A stretch of 38,519 bases of DNA from Streptosporangiaceae bacterium (GCA_019245115.1 JAFARZ010000367.1:1-38519), one strand, 5' to 3'; positions 29,885 to 37,790 are shown, counted from the first letter of the stretch. A program made the numbers and translations. Notes: generated by a model not told the origin, from the sequence alone.

Positions 29885-30697
29885 CCCGGCTTCCTCCGTC
29901 AGTATTGAATTGGCCTGGGCCTCCGGCCGCAGTATTGAATTGGCCTGGGCCTCCGGCCGCGGCGCGTGCCCGGTCACCCAGGTCCCTTCCCGGTCGCTGT
30001 ACGACGATCGCACGTGGATCGGAACCCCGTAACGCCGTGCGTATTCCACGCAGCGCAGCATCAGGACCTTCGCCCCGCACGCCGCCATCTCCAGCATTTC
30101 CTCGTAGCTGATACGCGGTATCCGCCGCGCGGTCCGCACGATGCGCGGGTCGGCGGTGAACACACCGTCCACGTCGGTGTATATCTCGCACACGTCGGCG
30201 CCGAGCGCCGCCGCCAGCGCCACCGCGGTGGTGTCCGAGCCGCCGCGGCCAAGCGTGGTGACGTCCTTGGTCGTCTGCGATACGCCCTGGAAGCCGGCCA
30301 CGATCGGGATCGAGCCCTCGGTCAGCGCGGTGGAGATCCGGCCCGGCGTCACGTCGATGATCCGTGCCCGGCCGTGGGCCGAGTCGGTGATCACACCGGC
30401 CTGCGATCCGGTGAAGGATCTCGCCTCGCTGCCCAGGCTGGCGATCGCCATGGCCAGCAGCGCCATGGAGATGCGCTCGCCCGCGGTCAGCAGCATGTCA
30501 AGCTCGCGGCCCGGCGGCAGCGGCGTGACCTGATTGGCCAGGTCGATGAGCTCGTCGGTGGAGTCGCCCATCGCGGACACCACCACGGCCACATCGTGGC
30601 CGGCTTTTCGCGTGCTAACGATCCGTCGTGCGACGCGCTTTATCCCGTCCGCGTCAGCGACCGAGGATCCACCGTATTTCTGCACGACAAGGGCCAC
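29363..30697 (-). CDS. ask: Aspartokinase (alpha, with internal beta start)
   Basis: Phosphorylates aspartate, committing it to the lysine/DAP, threonine and methionine branch. The kinase part has VVQKYGGSSVAD, VSAMGDSTDELI, GFQGVSQTTKDVTTLGRGGSDTTAVAL and EIYTDVDGVFTADPR; two ACT domains follow for lysine/threonine feedback. Between them lies an unusual in-frame tandem repeat of ten residues (RPEAQANSIL twice, coded by 29901-29960) that orthologues lack. Just after it, ATG at 29884 (MEQAIISGVAHDRSEAK) with GGAGGA at good distance is the expected internal start of the beta regulatory subunit known from C. glutamicum and mycobacteria. The gene starts 19 bp after the DUF5063 gene and overlaps asd by four bases. 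Confidence 0.96.
   Translation of the reverse strand: MALVVQKYGGSSVADADGIKRVARRIVSTRKAGHDVAVVVSAMGDSTDELIDLANQVTPLPPGRELDMLLTAGERISMALLAMAIASLGSEARSFTGSQAGVITDSAHGRARIIDVTPGRISTALTEGSIPIVAGFQGVSQTTKDVTTLGRGGSDTTAVALAAALGADVCEIYTDVDGVFTADPRIVRTARRIPRISYEEMLEMAACGAKVLMLRCVEYARRYGVPIHVRSSYSDREGTWVTGHAPRPEAQANSILRPEAQANSILTEEAGMEQAIISGVAHDRSEAKITVVGVPDRIGEAARIFGAIADAGINIDMIVQNVSAVATGRTDISFTLPRDDGQRATETLRRLQPEVGFESLQYDDGIGKISLIGAGMRSNPGVSAKFFGALAAAGVNIEMISTSEIRISVIVDTTDVDQAVTAAHRAFELDADQVEAVVYGGTGR
29901..29960 (-). repeat. Exact 30-bp tandem duplication inside ask
   Basis: Two identical 30-bp units begin AGTATTGAAT at 29901 and 29931 and contain GGCCTGGGCCTCCGGCC. A 22/23 match to TGAAYTGGCCTGGGCCTCCGGCC occurs in the reductase gene at 24789-24811, and GCCTGGGCCTCCGGCC (inverted) in the large regulator gene at about 6953-6968. 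Confidence 0.85.
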
Positions 30698-30716
30698 GTG
30701 CGCTGAGTCTAGCCGG

Positions 30717-31256
30717 TTACTGGACGGTGCGCTCCTCGGTAACGTCCAGGCTGGCGTGCGCGACCACCGCGTGCAGCGCCCGCAGAGCGGCGCCGCCGTG
30801 CGTGCCCCAATGATTGAAGTAGCTGTACTGCCACCACCACAGGGCCTCCAGCGACCGGCCGGCCTGGTAGTGCTTCAGGCCGTGGATGAGGTCGGCGGCC
30901 ACCGCGGCGATATCGTCGGAAATCCGGAACGGCAGGCAGGAAGTGTCCTTGTAGGGGTCAAACACCTCCGCGTATTCGTCCCAGGCGGCCAGGCGCCTGG
31001 CCAGCCCGGCGCGGAGGGCGTCCAGGTCCGGGTCCTCGCCGACCTCGGGCTCCCAGTTCGTGGGCAGGATCACGTCGGCGCTGGCGCCGAGTTGCGCACC
31101 GGCCAGCAGGATCTGGGACACCTCAAGCAGCAGCAGCGGAACCGCCACGTCGCCACCCTCGCCGCCGGCCAGTGTCACCACACCCTCGACGAAGTTCTTC
31201 GCGTTGGCGGCGACCCGATCGGCCAGCGGCTGCCACTGTTCTGTCGATTCAGACAT
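30717..31256 (-). CDS. DUF5063 protein
   Basis: A 179-residue cytoplasmic protein of the DUF5063 family, which sits between recR and ask in Streptomyces too. Acidic and Trp-rich: LADRVAANAKNFVEGVVTLA, LLLEVSQILLAGAQLGA, an all-alpha centre, and the conserved AGRSLEALWWWQYSYFNHWG near the C-terminus. Function unknown. ATG at 31256 overlaps the recR stop by eight bases. The frame extends upstream but that part is antisense/shadow of recR. Confidence 0.85.
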   Translation of the reverse strand: MSESTEQWQPLADRVAANAKNFVEGVVTLAGGEGGDVAVPLLLLEVSQILLAGAQLGASADVILPTNWEPEVGEDPDLDALRAGLARRLAAWDEYAEVFDPYKDTSCLPFRISDDIAAVAADLIHGLKHYQAGRSLEALWWWQYSYFNHWGTHGGAALRALHAVVAHASLDVTEERTVQ

Positions 31257-31848
31257 CGAGCAGCCGCCTTCCCTCGAACGCGCGGCCCAGCGTGACCTCG
31301 TCCGCGTATTCGAGGTCGCCGCCAACCGGCAGCCCGCTGGCGGGCCTGGTCACTCGCAGGCCCATCGGCTTCACCAGGCGGGCGAGGTAGGCGGCGGTCG
31401 CCTCGCCCTCCAGGTTGGGGTCGGTGGCCAGAATCAGCTCGGTGACCGCGCCGTCGGCGAGCCGCGCCATCAGCTCCCTGATCCGCAGTTCGTCCGGGCC
31501 GATCCCGTCGATCGGGCTGATCGCGCCCCCGAGCACGTGGTACCGGCCACGGAACTCACGGATCTTCTCCACCGCTGCCACGTCCTTGGGCTCCTCCACC
31601 ACGCAGATCACCGCGGTATCGCGGCGCGGGTCGAGGCAGATCCGGCACTCCTCGGCTTCGGCCACGTTCCCGCAGGTCCGGCAGAACCGGACCCGCTCGG
31701 TGACCTCGAGGAGCGCGTCGGCCAGTCGCTTCACGTCGGCGTGATCGGCGGCGAGCAGGTAAAAGGCGATCCGCTGCGCACCCTTCGGGCCGACCCCGGG
31801 CAGCCGCCCGAGCTCGTCGATGAGATTCTGGATCACCCCTTCGTACAT
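31249..31848 (-). CDS. recR: Recombination mediator protein RecR
   Basis: RecR works with RecO and RecF to load RecA on gapped DNA. The 199 residues include the helix-hairpin-helix DNA-binding region (LPGVGPKGAQRIAFYLL), the C4 zinc finger (CRTCGNVAEAEECRIC) and the Toprim domain (ICVVEEPKDVAAVEK ... ELILATDPNLEGEATAAYLA). Typical length. It starts two bases after the ybaB stop in the dnaX-ybaB-recR order conserved across bacteria. Confidence 0.96.
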   Translation of the reverse strand: MYEGVIQNLIDELGRLPGVGPKGAQRIAFYLLAADHADVKRLADALLEVTERVRFCRTCGNVAEAEECRICLDPRRDTAVICVVEEPKDVAAVEKIREFRGRYHVLGGAISPIDGIGPDELRIRELMARLADGAVTELILATDPNLEGEATAAYLARLVKPMGLRVTRPASGLPVGGDLEYADEVTLGRAFEGRRLLDV

Positions 31849-31850
31849 GG

Positions 31851-32222
31851 CTATGGTTCAGGCTCGTCCTGGATCATGCCGGGCATGCTGAGGCCCGGGA
31901 TGCCGCCGGAGAGCGCCGCGGTGAACGGGCCCATCTTCTGCTCCTGCAAATCGGCCGCGGACCGCGTGGCGGCCCGGACGGCCGCGAGCACGAGATCGGC
32001 GATGGTGCGTACCGTCTCGGCCGGGTCCTCGGCGTCCACCACGTCCGGCGAGATGTCCAGGTCGAGCAGCTCGCCCTGGCCGTTGACCGTGGCCGTGACC
32101 AGTCCGCCCCCGGCCGTCCCGGTCACCTCGGCGTCGGCCAGCTGCTGCTGCGCGTCCATCATCTGCTGCTGCATCTGCTGTGCGGCCGCGAGGATCTGCT
32201 GCATGTCCATCTGTGGTTCCAC
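31851..32222 (-). CDS. YbaB/EbfC nucleoid-associated protein
   Basis: A 123-residue small DNA-binding dimer. Gln/Met-rich N-terminal helix (MQQILAAAQQMQQQMMDAQQQLADAEV), core VTATVNGQGELLDLDISPDVVDAED and helix ETVRTIADLVLAAVRAATRSA match the family. The Met/Gly/Pro-rich tail (ALSGGIPGLSMPGM) is usual in actinomycetes. GTG start at 32222 after GGAGG. It lies between dnaX and recR. Confidence 0.93.
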   Translation of the reverse strand: MEPQMDMQQILAAAQQMQQQMMDAQQQLADAEVTGTAGGGLVTATVNGQGELLDLDISPDVVDAEDPAETVRTIADLVLAAVRAATRSAADLQEQKMGPFTAALSGGIPGLSMPGMIQDEPEP

Positions 32223-32254
32223 GTCGCCTCCTGCTCCCAGCCTAACGTCTGCCG

Positions 32255-34189
32255 CTATCCCTCGATCTCACTGATGATCTGGGCTCCGAGTTCCTGCCGG
32301 ACCAGGTTTATGCCGGTCAGTTCCGGTGGCCCAGGCGGCAGCGGATCGTCGTCGGGCTCGTCGTCGGCGTAGGAGTCCTGCGGTGGCGGCGGGCCATCGG
32401 TGCGCGGAGCGGGATCCCGCCGCACCGGCGGAGGCGGCGCGCTGGCGGGCGCTGGACTGCCCTGCACCGGGGCCGCACTGGGCGGTGGCGGACCGCTGGG
32501 CGTGTCCCCGCCGGTCATTCCTCTTACGGTGACGTTCAAGCCGAAGCCGTCGCTCAGTACCCGCTTGAGATCCTCGTCACAGCCGCTGGTGGTGAAGCCC
32601 TTCAGGTCGCCGTCGCGGGTGAAGCGCAACGTGAGGATGCCGTCCTCGAGCGAATGGACGCTCGCGTTGGACAAGATCATCCACGCCACGCGCCGCTTCT
32701 GCTTGACCGCGTCCAGCACGGCGGGCCACTGCGCGCGCAACCCGTCCACCCCTGAGCCGCCAGCGGGCACAGGGGCCGGAGAGGCCGGAGAGGCCGGAGA
32801 GGCCGGAGAGGCCGCGGCTGTGTCTGCCCGGGGGGGCGACCCCCCGGGACCCGCAGTCTCTGTCTGGGGGAAGCCATCCCCCAGACCCCCTGGCGAGGGG
32901 ACCCATCCCCCCGGGCTCCCCTTGGGTGGGGAGGGTGGGGTGACGGAGGGTGTTACCACCGTCCGTTCGTGGTAAATGCCTTGTTCCAGCCGCTCGAGGC
33001 GGGTCAGCAGCGAGACTTCATCAGCCGACGCGGCCGGCAGCAGCACCTGAGCGCACATCAGCTCGAGCAGCAGCCTGGGCGAGGTGGCGCCGCGCATCTG
33101 ATCCAGCCCGGTGCTGACGATCTCCGCCGCGCGGGTCAGCCCCGCCTGCCCGAACTTGCCGGCCTGGGCGGCCATCCGCTCAGCCCGGTCCGGCGGCAGG
33201 TCAAGCAGCCCGGTGTTCACCGCATCGGGCACCGCCGCCAGCACGATGAGATCACGCAGCCGGTCCAGCAGGTCAGCGGCGAACCTGCGCGGCTCGTGGC
33301 CGCCCTCGATCACGCGGTTCACGACGCTGAACACCGCAGCGCCATCGCCGGTCGCGAACGCCTCGGCGATCTCGTCCAGCAAACTGTCGTCGGTGTAGCC
33401 GAGCAGCGAGACCGCTTGCGCATACGTGAGGCCGGCCTCGCCGCTGCCCGCCAGCAACTGGTCGAGCACCGAGAGGGTGTCACGGGCCGAACCCGCCCCG
33501 GCCCGGATCACCAGCGGCAGCACGGCATCCTCGACCAGTACGCCCTCCTTGACCAGGATCTCCTGCATCAGCTCCCGCAGCACCGAGGGCGGAACCAGCC
33601 GGAACGGGTAGTGATGCGTGCGCGACCGGATGGTCGGGATGACCTTCTCCGGCTCGGTGGTGGCGAAGATGAACTTCAGGTGCGGCGGCGGTTCCTCAAC
33701 CAGCTTCAGCAGGGCGTTGAAGCCCTGCTGGGTGACCATGTGCGCCTCGTCGATGATGTAGATCTTGAAACGCCCGGACACCGGCGTGTAGAAGGCGCGT
33801 TCTCTCAGCTCGCGCGCGTCGTCAACGCCGCCATGCGAGGCCGCGTCGATCTCGATCACGTCGATGCTGCCCGGCCCGGACGGAGCCAGCGCGACACAGG
33901 AGTCGCAGACCCCGCACGGCTCGGGAGTGGGTCCGTTGACGCAGTTCAGCGACCGCGCGAGGATCCGGGCGCTGGAAGTCTTGCCGCAACCGCGCGGTCC
34001 GCTGAACAGGTACGCATGGTTGATCCGGCCGGTACGCAGCGCCTGCATCAGCGGGCCGGTGACGTGATCCTGCCCCTTCACCTCGGCGAACGTGGCTGGC
34101 CGGTACTTGCGGTAAAGGGCGAGGCTCGTCACGTTCTGGTTCTGGTTCTGGTTCTGGGAAGCGGAGCCTTCGGAGCCGGCTGATGCCAT
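32255..34189 (-). CDS. dnaX: DNA polymerase III subunit gamma/tau
   Basis: Clamp-loader ATPase, 644 residues. Walker A GPRGCGKTSS, the four-Cys zinc motif (CVNGPTPEPCGVCDSC), Walker B IIDEAHMVTQQGFNALLKLVEEPP and sensor 1 FIFATTEPEKVIPTIRSR are all present, then the lid and collar domains. The linker after the collar is filled with Gly/Pro and repeated SPASPASPASPA (a GGAGAGGCC repeat) encoded by two or three G/C-run hairpins (32824-32930), and the short C-terminal tau domain follows. The start ATG at 34189 has GGAGG at eight bases; the N-terminal extension contains QNQNQNQN from a GTTCTG hexanucleotide repeat, and orthologues start near TSLALYRKYRP. First gene of the dnaX-ybaB-recR-DUF5063-ask-asd series. 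Confidence 0.96.
   Translation of the reverse strand: MASAGSEGSASQNQNQNQNVTSLALYRKYRPATFAEVKGQDHVTGPLMQALRTGRINHAYLFSGPRGCGKTSSARILARSLNCVNGPTPEPCGVCDSCVALAPSGPGSIDVIEIDAASHGGVDDARELRERAFYTPVSGRFKIYIIDEAHMVTQQGFNALLKLVEEPPPHLKFIFATTEPEKVIPTIRSRTHHYPFRLVPPSVLRELMQEILVKEGVLVEDAVLPLVIRAGAGSARDTLSVLDQLLAGSGEAGLTYAQAVSLLGYTDDSLLDEIAEAFATGDGAAVFSVVNRVIEGGHEPRRFAADLLDRLRDLIVLAAVPDAVNTGLLDLPPDRAERMAAQAGKFGQAGLTRAAEIVSTGLDQMRGATSPRLLLELMCAQVLLPAASADEVSLLTRLERLEQGIYHERTVVTPSVTPPSPPKGSPGGWVPSPGGLGDGFPQTETAGPGGSPPRADTAAASPASPASPASPAPVPAGGSGVDGLRAQWPAVLDAVKQKRRVAWMILSNASVHSLEDGILTLRFTRDGDLKGFTTSGCDEDLKRVLSDGFGLNVTVRGMTGGDTPSGPPPPSAAPVQGSPAPASAPPPPVRRDPAPRTDGPPPPQDSYADDEPDDDPLPPGPPELTGINLVRQELGAQIISEIEG
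32824..32930 (-). repeat. Cluster of G/C-run hairpins (family G) in the dnaX linker
   Basis: CCCGGGGGGG/CCCCCCGGG at 32827-32848, then CTGGGGG/CCCCCAG at 32864-32884, then GGGGACCCATCCCC. Adjacent 32772-32814 holds a GGAGAGGCC tandem repeat. All lie in the tolerant linker between conserved domains. Confidence 0.75.
34134..34158 (-). repeat. GTTCTG hexanucleotide repeat at the start of dnaX
   Basis: Four GTTCTG units code for (Gln-Asn)4 just inside the dnaX start. Confidence 0.8.
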
Positions 34190-34225
34190 GAGCTCATCCT
34201 CCCCGGACAGTGCCGTGAAAACACT

Positions 34226-34318
34226 GGGACCCCCCGCACACCCGTCAGAGCCCGCGTACCCTTGCTGCCTTCCGGCCCTGGGGGGGTTGGCGGGATTAAC
34301 GCCGTGCGGGGGGTCAGG
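34226..34318 (-). ncRNA. ffs: Signal recognition particle RNA (bacterial small type)
   Basis: On the minus strand the ends CTGACCCCCCGCACGGC and GTGCGGGGGGTCCCAG pair, and the apical loop carries the conserved GGGCCGGAAGGCAGCAAGGG with the GGAA tetraloop and internal-loop Ffh-binding bases. About 93 nt. It lies just upstream of dnaX, the usual actinobacterial place. Ends are by eye. Confidence 0.92.
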
Positions 34319-34393
34319 GGCCTAGTCTAGCCAGCCTTGCGGGTGCTATCGACGCCGGCGCGCGAGCGGTTGATTGCCGGTAAGATATCCGGC

Positions 34394-34476
34394 GGAGGAT
34401 TCGCCTAGTGGCCTAGGGCGCACGCTTGGAAAGCGTGTTGGGGAAACCCTCGCGAGTTCGAATCTCGCATCCTCCG
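34394..34476 (+). tRNA. tRNA-Ser (GGA)
   Basis: Acceptor GGAGGAT/ATCCTCC, anticodon arm CACGC-TTGGAAA-GCGTG (anticodon GGA), a long variable arm (TTGGGGAAACCCTCG) and T-arm CGAGTTCGAATCTCG. CCA not encoded. Confidence 0.95.
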
Positions 34477-34532
34477 CGAGGCGGCTCATGCTGCTTGCTG
34501 GCCCGCGGCCAGCCGCGCCGGTGCCCGTAGTA

Positions 34533-34563
34533 TCTGCCCGGGGGTACGAACCCCCGGACCCCC
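34533..34563. repeat. G/C-run hairpin repeat (family G), intergenic
   Basis: TCTGCCCGGGGG-TACGAA-CCCCCGG followed by ACCCCC. It is the only family member here outside a gene or gene end, 57 bp after tRNA-Ser. Confidence 0.7.
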
Positions 34564-34648
34564 ACGACCCCTGGCTGAGGTTTCAGCCTTGCTGCGCCAT
34601 GACCGCAGCATCCGCCCGGACGGCTGCGGCTGCGGCTGCGGCTGCGGA

Positions 34649-34755
34649 ACGGGCATAACGGGCAGTTGTTGTGGTGGATTCGGGCCTTGCGGTGGTTTTG
34701 GGGTACCCCGATGCACCAAAGTAACCGCAAGGCCCGAATCAACCGCACGAGCACG
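34649..34755 (-). repeat. Hairpin repeat element, family H, copy 2
   Basis: A perfect 17-bp stem (GATTCGGGCCTTGCGGT at 34677-34693 with its complement at 34724-34740) encloses GGGGTACCCC. Read on the minus strand it aligns with copy 1 (1133-1240) over about 105 bp, including the shared upstream GCGGTTGAT and downstream CTGCCCG-ATGCCCG. Stem pairs T-A and C-G of copy 1 are C-G and T-A here. Confidence 0.75.
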
Positions 34756-34912
34756 GCGGAGGCCATGCCGCAGGTAGGCCGTCCAACCCATTCACTGCCT
34801 GATATGCCCGTTTGCGGGAGCATGATCCAGTGCCGGCGTTGGGCCGCGGGGAGCTGGCCGTTGACCGCGGACGGTGGTTCGGGGATTTTACGTATATGCC
34901 CCTTATGGAGCC

Positions 34913-35539
34913 ATGCGCCTCATGAGACCACGGAGCATCGGGTTCGGTATCGCCGTGGGCTTCGTGGCCGTGCTGGGCTTCGCGTCCCCGGCCCGGGCGA
35001 GCATCGGGGTCGGGGTGCAGGCCGATCCGGTCCGGCTCGGCGTCACGGCGCATCCCGGCGGCAGCTATAGCCTTCCGTCCCTGTTCGTGGTCAACACCGG
35101 CACCGAGCCGGAGGCGATAAGCGTCCAGGTCAAGCGGCTGTCGAGCGGACCGGGACAGGCGATACCGGCATCCTGGATCCGGATCGGAAGCATCGGCGAG
35201 CAGATCCAGCCTCGTCAGCAGGTGCTCATTCCGCTCCAGCTCAGCACCCCCGGCGACGCCAGGCCGGGCAGCTACCGCAGCGACATCGTGGTCACCGGGT
35301 CCAGCGCCGCCGCTGGATCCGCCGCGGGCGGCGTGCGCTTCGGCGCGGCGGCGGCGACCGGGCTCGAGTTCAAGATCGTGCCAGGCGCGACTTCGTCGGG
35401 CTGGCTCGGGCTGCCGGCCTGGAAGTGGTGGCTGAGCGCCCTGGTGGTGCTGCTCGCGCTGGTGGTCTTCGGCATCCGGCACACCGGGCTGCGGGTGCGG
35501 ATCGAAACCAAGTCGACTGGAGGACGGTATGGGGCGTAG
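34913..35539 (+). CDS. Exported protein with C-terminal membrane anchor (DUF916-like)
   Basis: A 208-residue surface protein. Signal peptide (SIGFGIAVGFVAVLGFASPARAS), then an immunoglobulin-like domain of the kind at the start of DUF916/WxL-associated proteins (VGVQADPVRLGVTAHPGGSY, LFVVNTGTEPEAISVQVKRLS, QVLIPLQLSTPGDARPGSYRSDIVV), then one membrane span (WWLSALVVLLALVVFGIR) and a short basic tail. It probably supports assembly or attachment of cell-surface proteins. Starts at 34913 or 34922 (ATG) are both possible; GGAG lies close to the first. It overlaps the next gene by 11 bases and is likely co-expressed with it. Confidence 0.75.
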   Translation: MRLMRPRSIGFGIAVGFVAVLGFASPARASIGVGVQADPVRLGVTAHPGGSYSLPSLFVVNTGTEPEAISVQVKRLSSGPGQAIPASWIRIGSIGEQIQPRQQVLIPLQLSTPGDARPGSYRSDIVVTGSSAAAGSAAGGVRFGAAAATGLEFKIVPGATSSGWLGLPAWKWWLSALVVLLALVVFGIRHTGLRVRIETKSTGGRYGA

Positions 35540-36560
35540 CGCCCTGATCGTGGTCGCGGCCGTACTGGTCATCTTGTTCCTGTTCACCAGGGGGTCCAAC
35601 GGGAGCGGTAACCAGGACGGGTCGTCATCGTCAAGCAGCTCGCAGGTCACCGGGCACCTCAGCGTCGTGCCGACCATCCGGTCGATCACGGTGTCGCCGG
35701 GTTCGGTGACCTTCCACGACTGCACCGGCGGCAACGGCGCCACCAACTCGACACAGCAGGCGCTGGGTTATCCCAACGGAAGCTGCACGGTGGGCGCGCA
35801 GCAAGTAGGCCAGAGCTTCCCGATCACGATCAGCTACACCGGCCTGCCCGGGACGGTCGAGGTCAACGCCTCGAACGCGGCACCCGCCGACGGCGGCACC
35901 GGATGGAGCCTGTGCAGTCCGCCGGGCCAGGGCCAGCCAAACTGCACCGGTGGACTGGGGCTGCCCGGTAAGGATCAGTACACCGTCTCGAACTTCGGTC
36001 AGGCGGTGGCCAACGCGAACCTCCTCACCGACAGCGCCGCGTGCGACAAGGAGTTCGACCAGGGCCCCGGCGGCGGCTGCTCGGCGTCACCGGCGGAATT
36101 CCAGAGCGAGACCCAGCACGAAGGCCTCACGCTGACCGGCCCGAACACCTGGGACGACCACTCGACGTCGTGGACCATGACCATCACCTGGACAGCGGTA
36201 GGGGCCCAGTCTTTATCTGGGGGCCAACCCCAGACCCCGGTCGGCTACGCATCCCGCCGTCAAGTGTCAGCCGGCCCGGAGACCCTCCGGCATCGGCTGA
36301 TGTCGGTCAGGGCGCGCGCGGGGTGGGCTGGTGGCTGGCAGGGGACCGGCTACCTGCGCGGGGCGGGCTTCGCCGATGGCTTCGCTGATGGCTTGGCGGA
36401 GGGCTTGAGGGCGGGCTTGGGCGGGTGGGTTTTCTGGGCGGCGGCCTTCTTGGCGGCGCTGGCGGCGTTCGCGTTGGCGGTCGCGGCCTGCTGGGCCAGT
36501 TGCGGGGTCATCCAGATGAGCATGGGCTTCAGGGCGTTGCGCCATACCGAGCCGGTGTGA
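35529..36560 (+). CDS. Membrane-tethered secreted protein with read-through tail
   Basis: N-terminal anchor (ALIVVAAVLVILFLFTRG), Ser-rich linker, and an extracellular beta-rich domain of about 190 residues with six Cys (HDCTGG, GSCTVG, SLCSPP, NCTGG, AACDKE, GGCSAS), probably disulphide-bonded. No family recognised. Translation coupled to the preceding gene by overlap. From about residue 228 (AQSLSGGQPQTPVGY) the protein enters a G/C-run hairpin repeat (36216-36238), and the following ~110 residues are Arg/Ala/Gly-rich and partly antisense to the esterase gene, so the original end was probably near WTMTITWTAVG. The annotated stop may thus reflect repeat insertion. Confidence 0.7.
   Translation: MGRSALIVVAAVLVILFLFTRGSNGSGNQDGSSSSSSSQVTGHLSVVPTIRSITVSPGSVTFHDCTGGNGATNSTQQALGYPNGSCTVGAQQVGQSFPITISYTGLPGTVEVNASNAAPADGGTGWSLCSPPGQGQPNCTGGLGLPGKDQYTVSNFGQAVANANLLTDSAACDKEFDQGPGGGCSASPAEFQSETQHEGLTLTGPNTWDDHSTSWTMTITWTAVGAQSLSGGQPQTPVGYASRRQVSAGPETLRHRLMSVRARAGWAGGWQGTGYLRGAGFADGFADGLAEGLRAGLGGWVFWAAAFLAALAAFALAVAACWASCGVIQMSMGFRALRHTEPV
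36216..36238 (+). repeat. G/C-run hairpin repeat (family G) at the end of the secreted-protein gene
   Basis: TCTGGGGG-CCAA-CCCCAGACCCC, same pattern as in crp. Downstream the frame has no domain-like sequence. Confidence 0.7.
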
Positions 36561-37624
36561 CCGCCGGGAATGATATCCAGCGGCACGTTCACCTGCCGGA
36601 TACTGAGCAGTTGCTGGAAGCGCTGCGCGGCCACTACGTCGCCCCTGTCGCTGGACCCGGCCGCGAACCAGAACTGGGGTGGGAAGACGCCGACCGGCAT
36701 CTGGGTGACATAGTCCTGCGGCGAATTCCTGACGGCCAGCGCCGGGTTGCCCTTGAACACGTAGACCTTCACCGGCCGGGCGCCGGGCTTGTTGCCGAGC
36801 GGCACCTGGCTGGCGACCGGCGCGAAGTAGCCGCTCAGGATGCCCGCGTATCCGTAGCCTCCCGGGACGTTCAGCGCGATGTTGGCGGCGCAGTATCCGC
36901 CCTCGGAGTAGCCGGCGATGCCCCAGGCGCGGCCGGGCGGCTGAATGCGGGGCACCAGGTGTGCGATCTCAACCGGAACTTCCTTGGCGACGAACGTCAT
37001 GTCCTGGATGCCGCCGGGGTTGTTCAGGCACTGGAGGGAGTAGCGCTCGCCTCCGTCGGTGTCGGGCATGACCAGCACCGCCGGTTGCGCCTGGTGGGCG
37101 GCGAGCAGGCCCAGGAACGTGGGGATGACGTTCAGCACGTTTACCCAGGCCGACGGCGAGCCCGGCGAGCCGTGCAGAAGCTCTATGACCGGGAACCGGT
37201 AGTGCGCGTACGCCTTCTGGAAGTACTGCGGCGGAAGGTAGACGTACACGTCCCGGGTGATATGGGTCTGCGGACCGGTGACCGTGGTATGGAACTGGAC
37301 GCCCACCACGGCGTCCTCGGCGGCATTGGTGTCGCGGTTCAGGTCCTGCTGGAGATGCTTGCTGGCGTCGAGGCCGCCCGACGAGTACTTCGGGAAACCG
37401 GTGGTTCCCTGACCGCTGACGTCATTGATCATCGCCCCCCAGCTCTGGTAATAGTCGTAGTACTTGTTGACCGCTGCGATCCCGAACACCATTGCGGGAA
37501 TGAACGCCAGGCAGGCGGCAAACACCCGGAACACGGCCTGCTTGGCCGTTGCGACCCAGAACAGCAGCCCCGCGAATGCCACGATGAGAATCAGGAAAAA
37601 CCCGGTTCCCTGCGGCTCAAACAC
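36350..37624 (-). CDS. Membrane-anchored alpha/beta-hydrolase (esterase D / antigen 85-like)
   Basis: A 424-residue protein. Two N-terminal membrane spans (FFLILIVAFAGLLFWVA and VFRVFAACLAFIPAMVFGIAAV) place the ~320-residue hydrolase domain outside. The nucleophile is in GIAGYSEGGYCAANIAL (G-Y-S-E-G), the oxyanion region in FPVIELLHGSPGSPSAW, a likely acid in WFAAGSSDRGD and the His in IIPGGHTGSVW. Mycobacterial antigen 85 relatives transfer mycolic acids; other actinomycetes use the fold for ester hydrolysis, so the substrate is open. The tail is Ala/Lys-rich with KPSA repeats, perhaps wall-binding. It overlaps the converging gene's tail by about 210 bp. ATG at 37624. Confidence 0.85.
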   Translation of the reverse strand: MFEPQGTGFFLILIVAFAGLLFWVATAKQAVFRVFAACLAFIPAMVFGIAAVNKYYDYYQSWGAMINDVSGQGTTGFPKYSSGGLDASKHLQQDLNRDTNAAEDAVVGVQFHTTVTGPQTHITRDVYVYLPPQYFQKAYAHYRFPVIELLHGSPGSPSAWVNVLNVIPTFLGLLAAHQAQPAVLVMPDTDGGERYSLQCLNNPGGIQDMTFVAKEVPVEIAHLVPRIQPPGRAWGIAGYSEGGYCAANIALNVPGGYGYAGILSGYFAPVASQVPLGNKPGARPVKVYVFKGNPALAVRNSPQDYVTQMPVGVFPPQFWFAAGSSDRGDVVAAQRFQQLLSIRQVNVPLDIIPGGHTGSVWRNALKPMLIWMTPQLAQQAATANANAASAAKKAAAQKTHPPKPALKPSAKPSAKPSAKPAPRR

Positions 37625-37790
37625 TCAACGCTCCTATCCGCTGTCTGGTCGCCGGATCGCTGCTTCGGTCGTGGCGGGTCCTCGGCAGAGACGGACCACA
37701 CCACTAACGCACAGCAACTGATTCAGGTTCCAGTGAACGCGCGCCAGAACGCAGCGCCGCCCCCGTCGAGCGGTTCGGGCCTAGTCTATG

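Larger units (their letters stand above)
34477..34912. other. Gene-free region with three repeat types
   Basis: Between tRNA-Ser and the next gene there is no credible coding. It holds a G/C-run hairpin (34533-34563), a GGCTGC hexamer run (34622-34648) and copy 2 of the family-H hairpin (34649-34755). A TATATG at 34892-34897 could be a -10 for the following gene. Confidence 0.65.
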
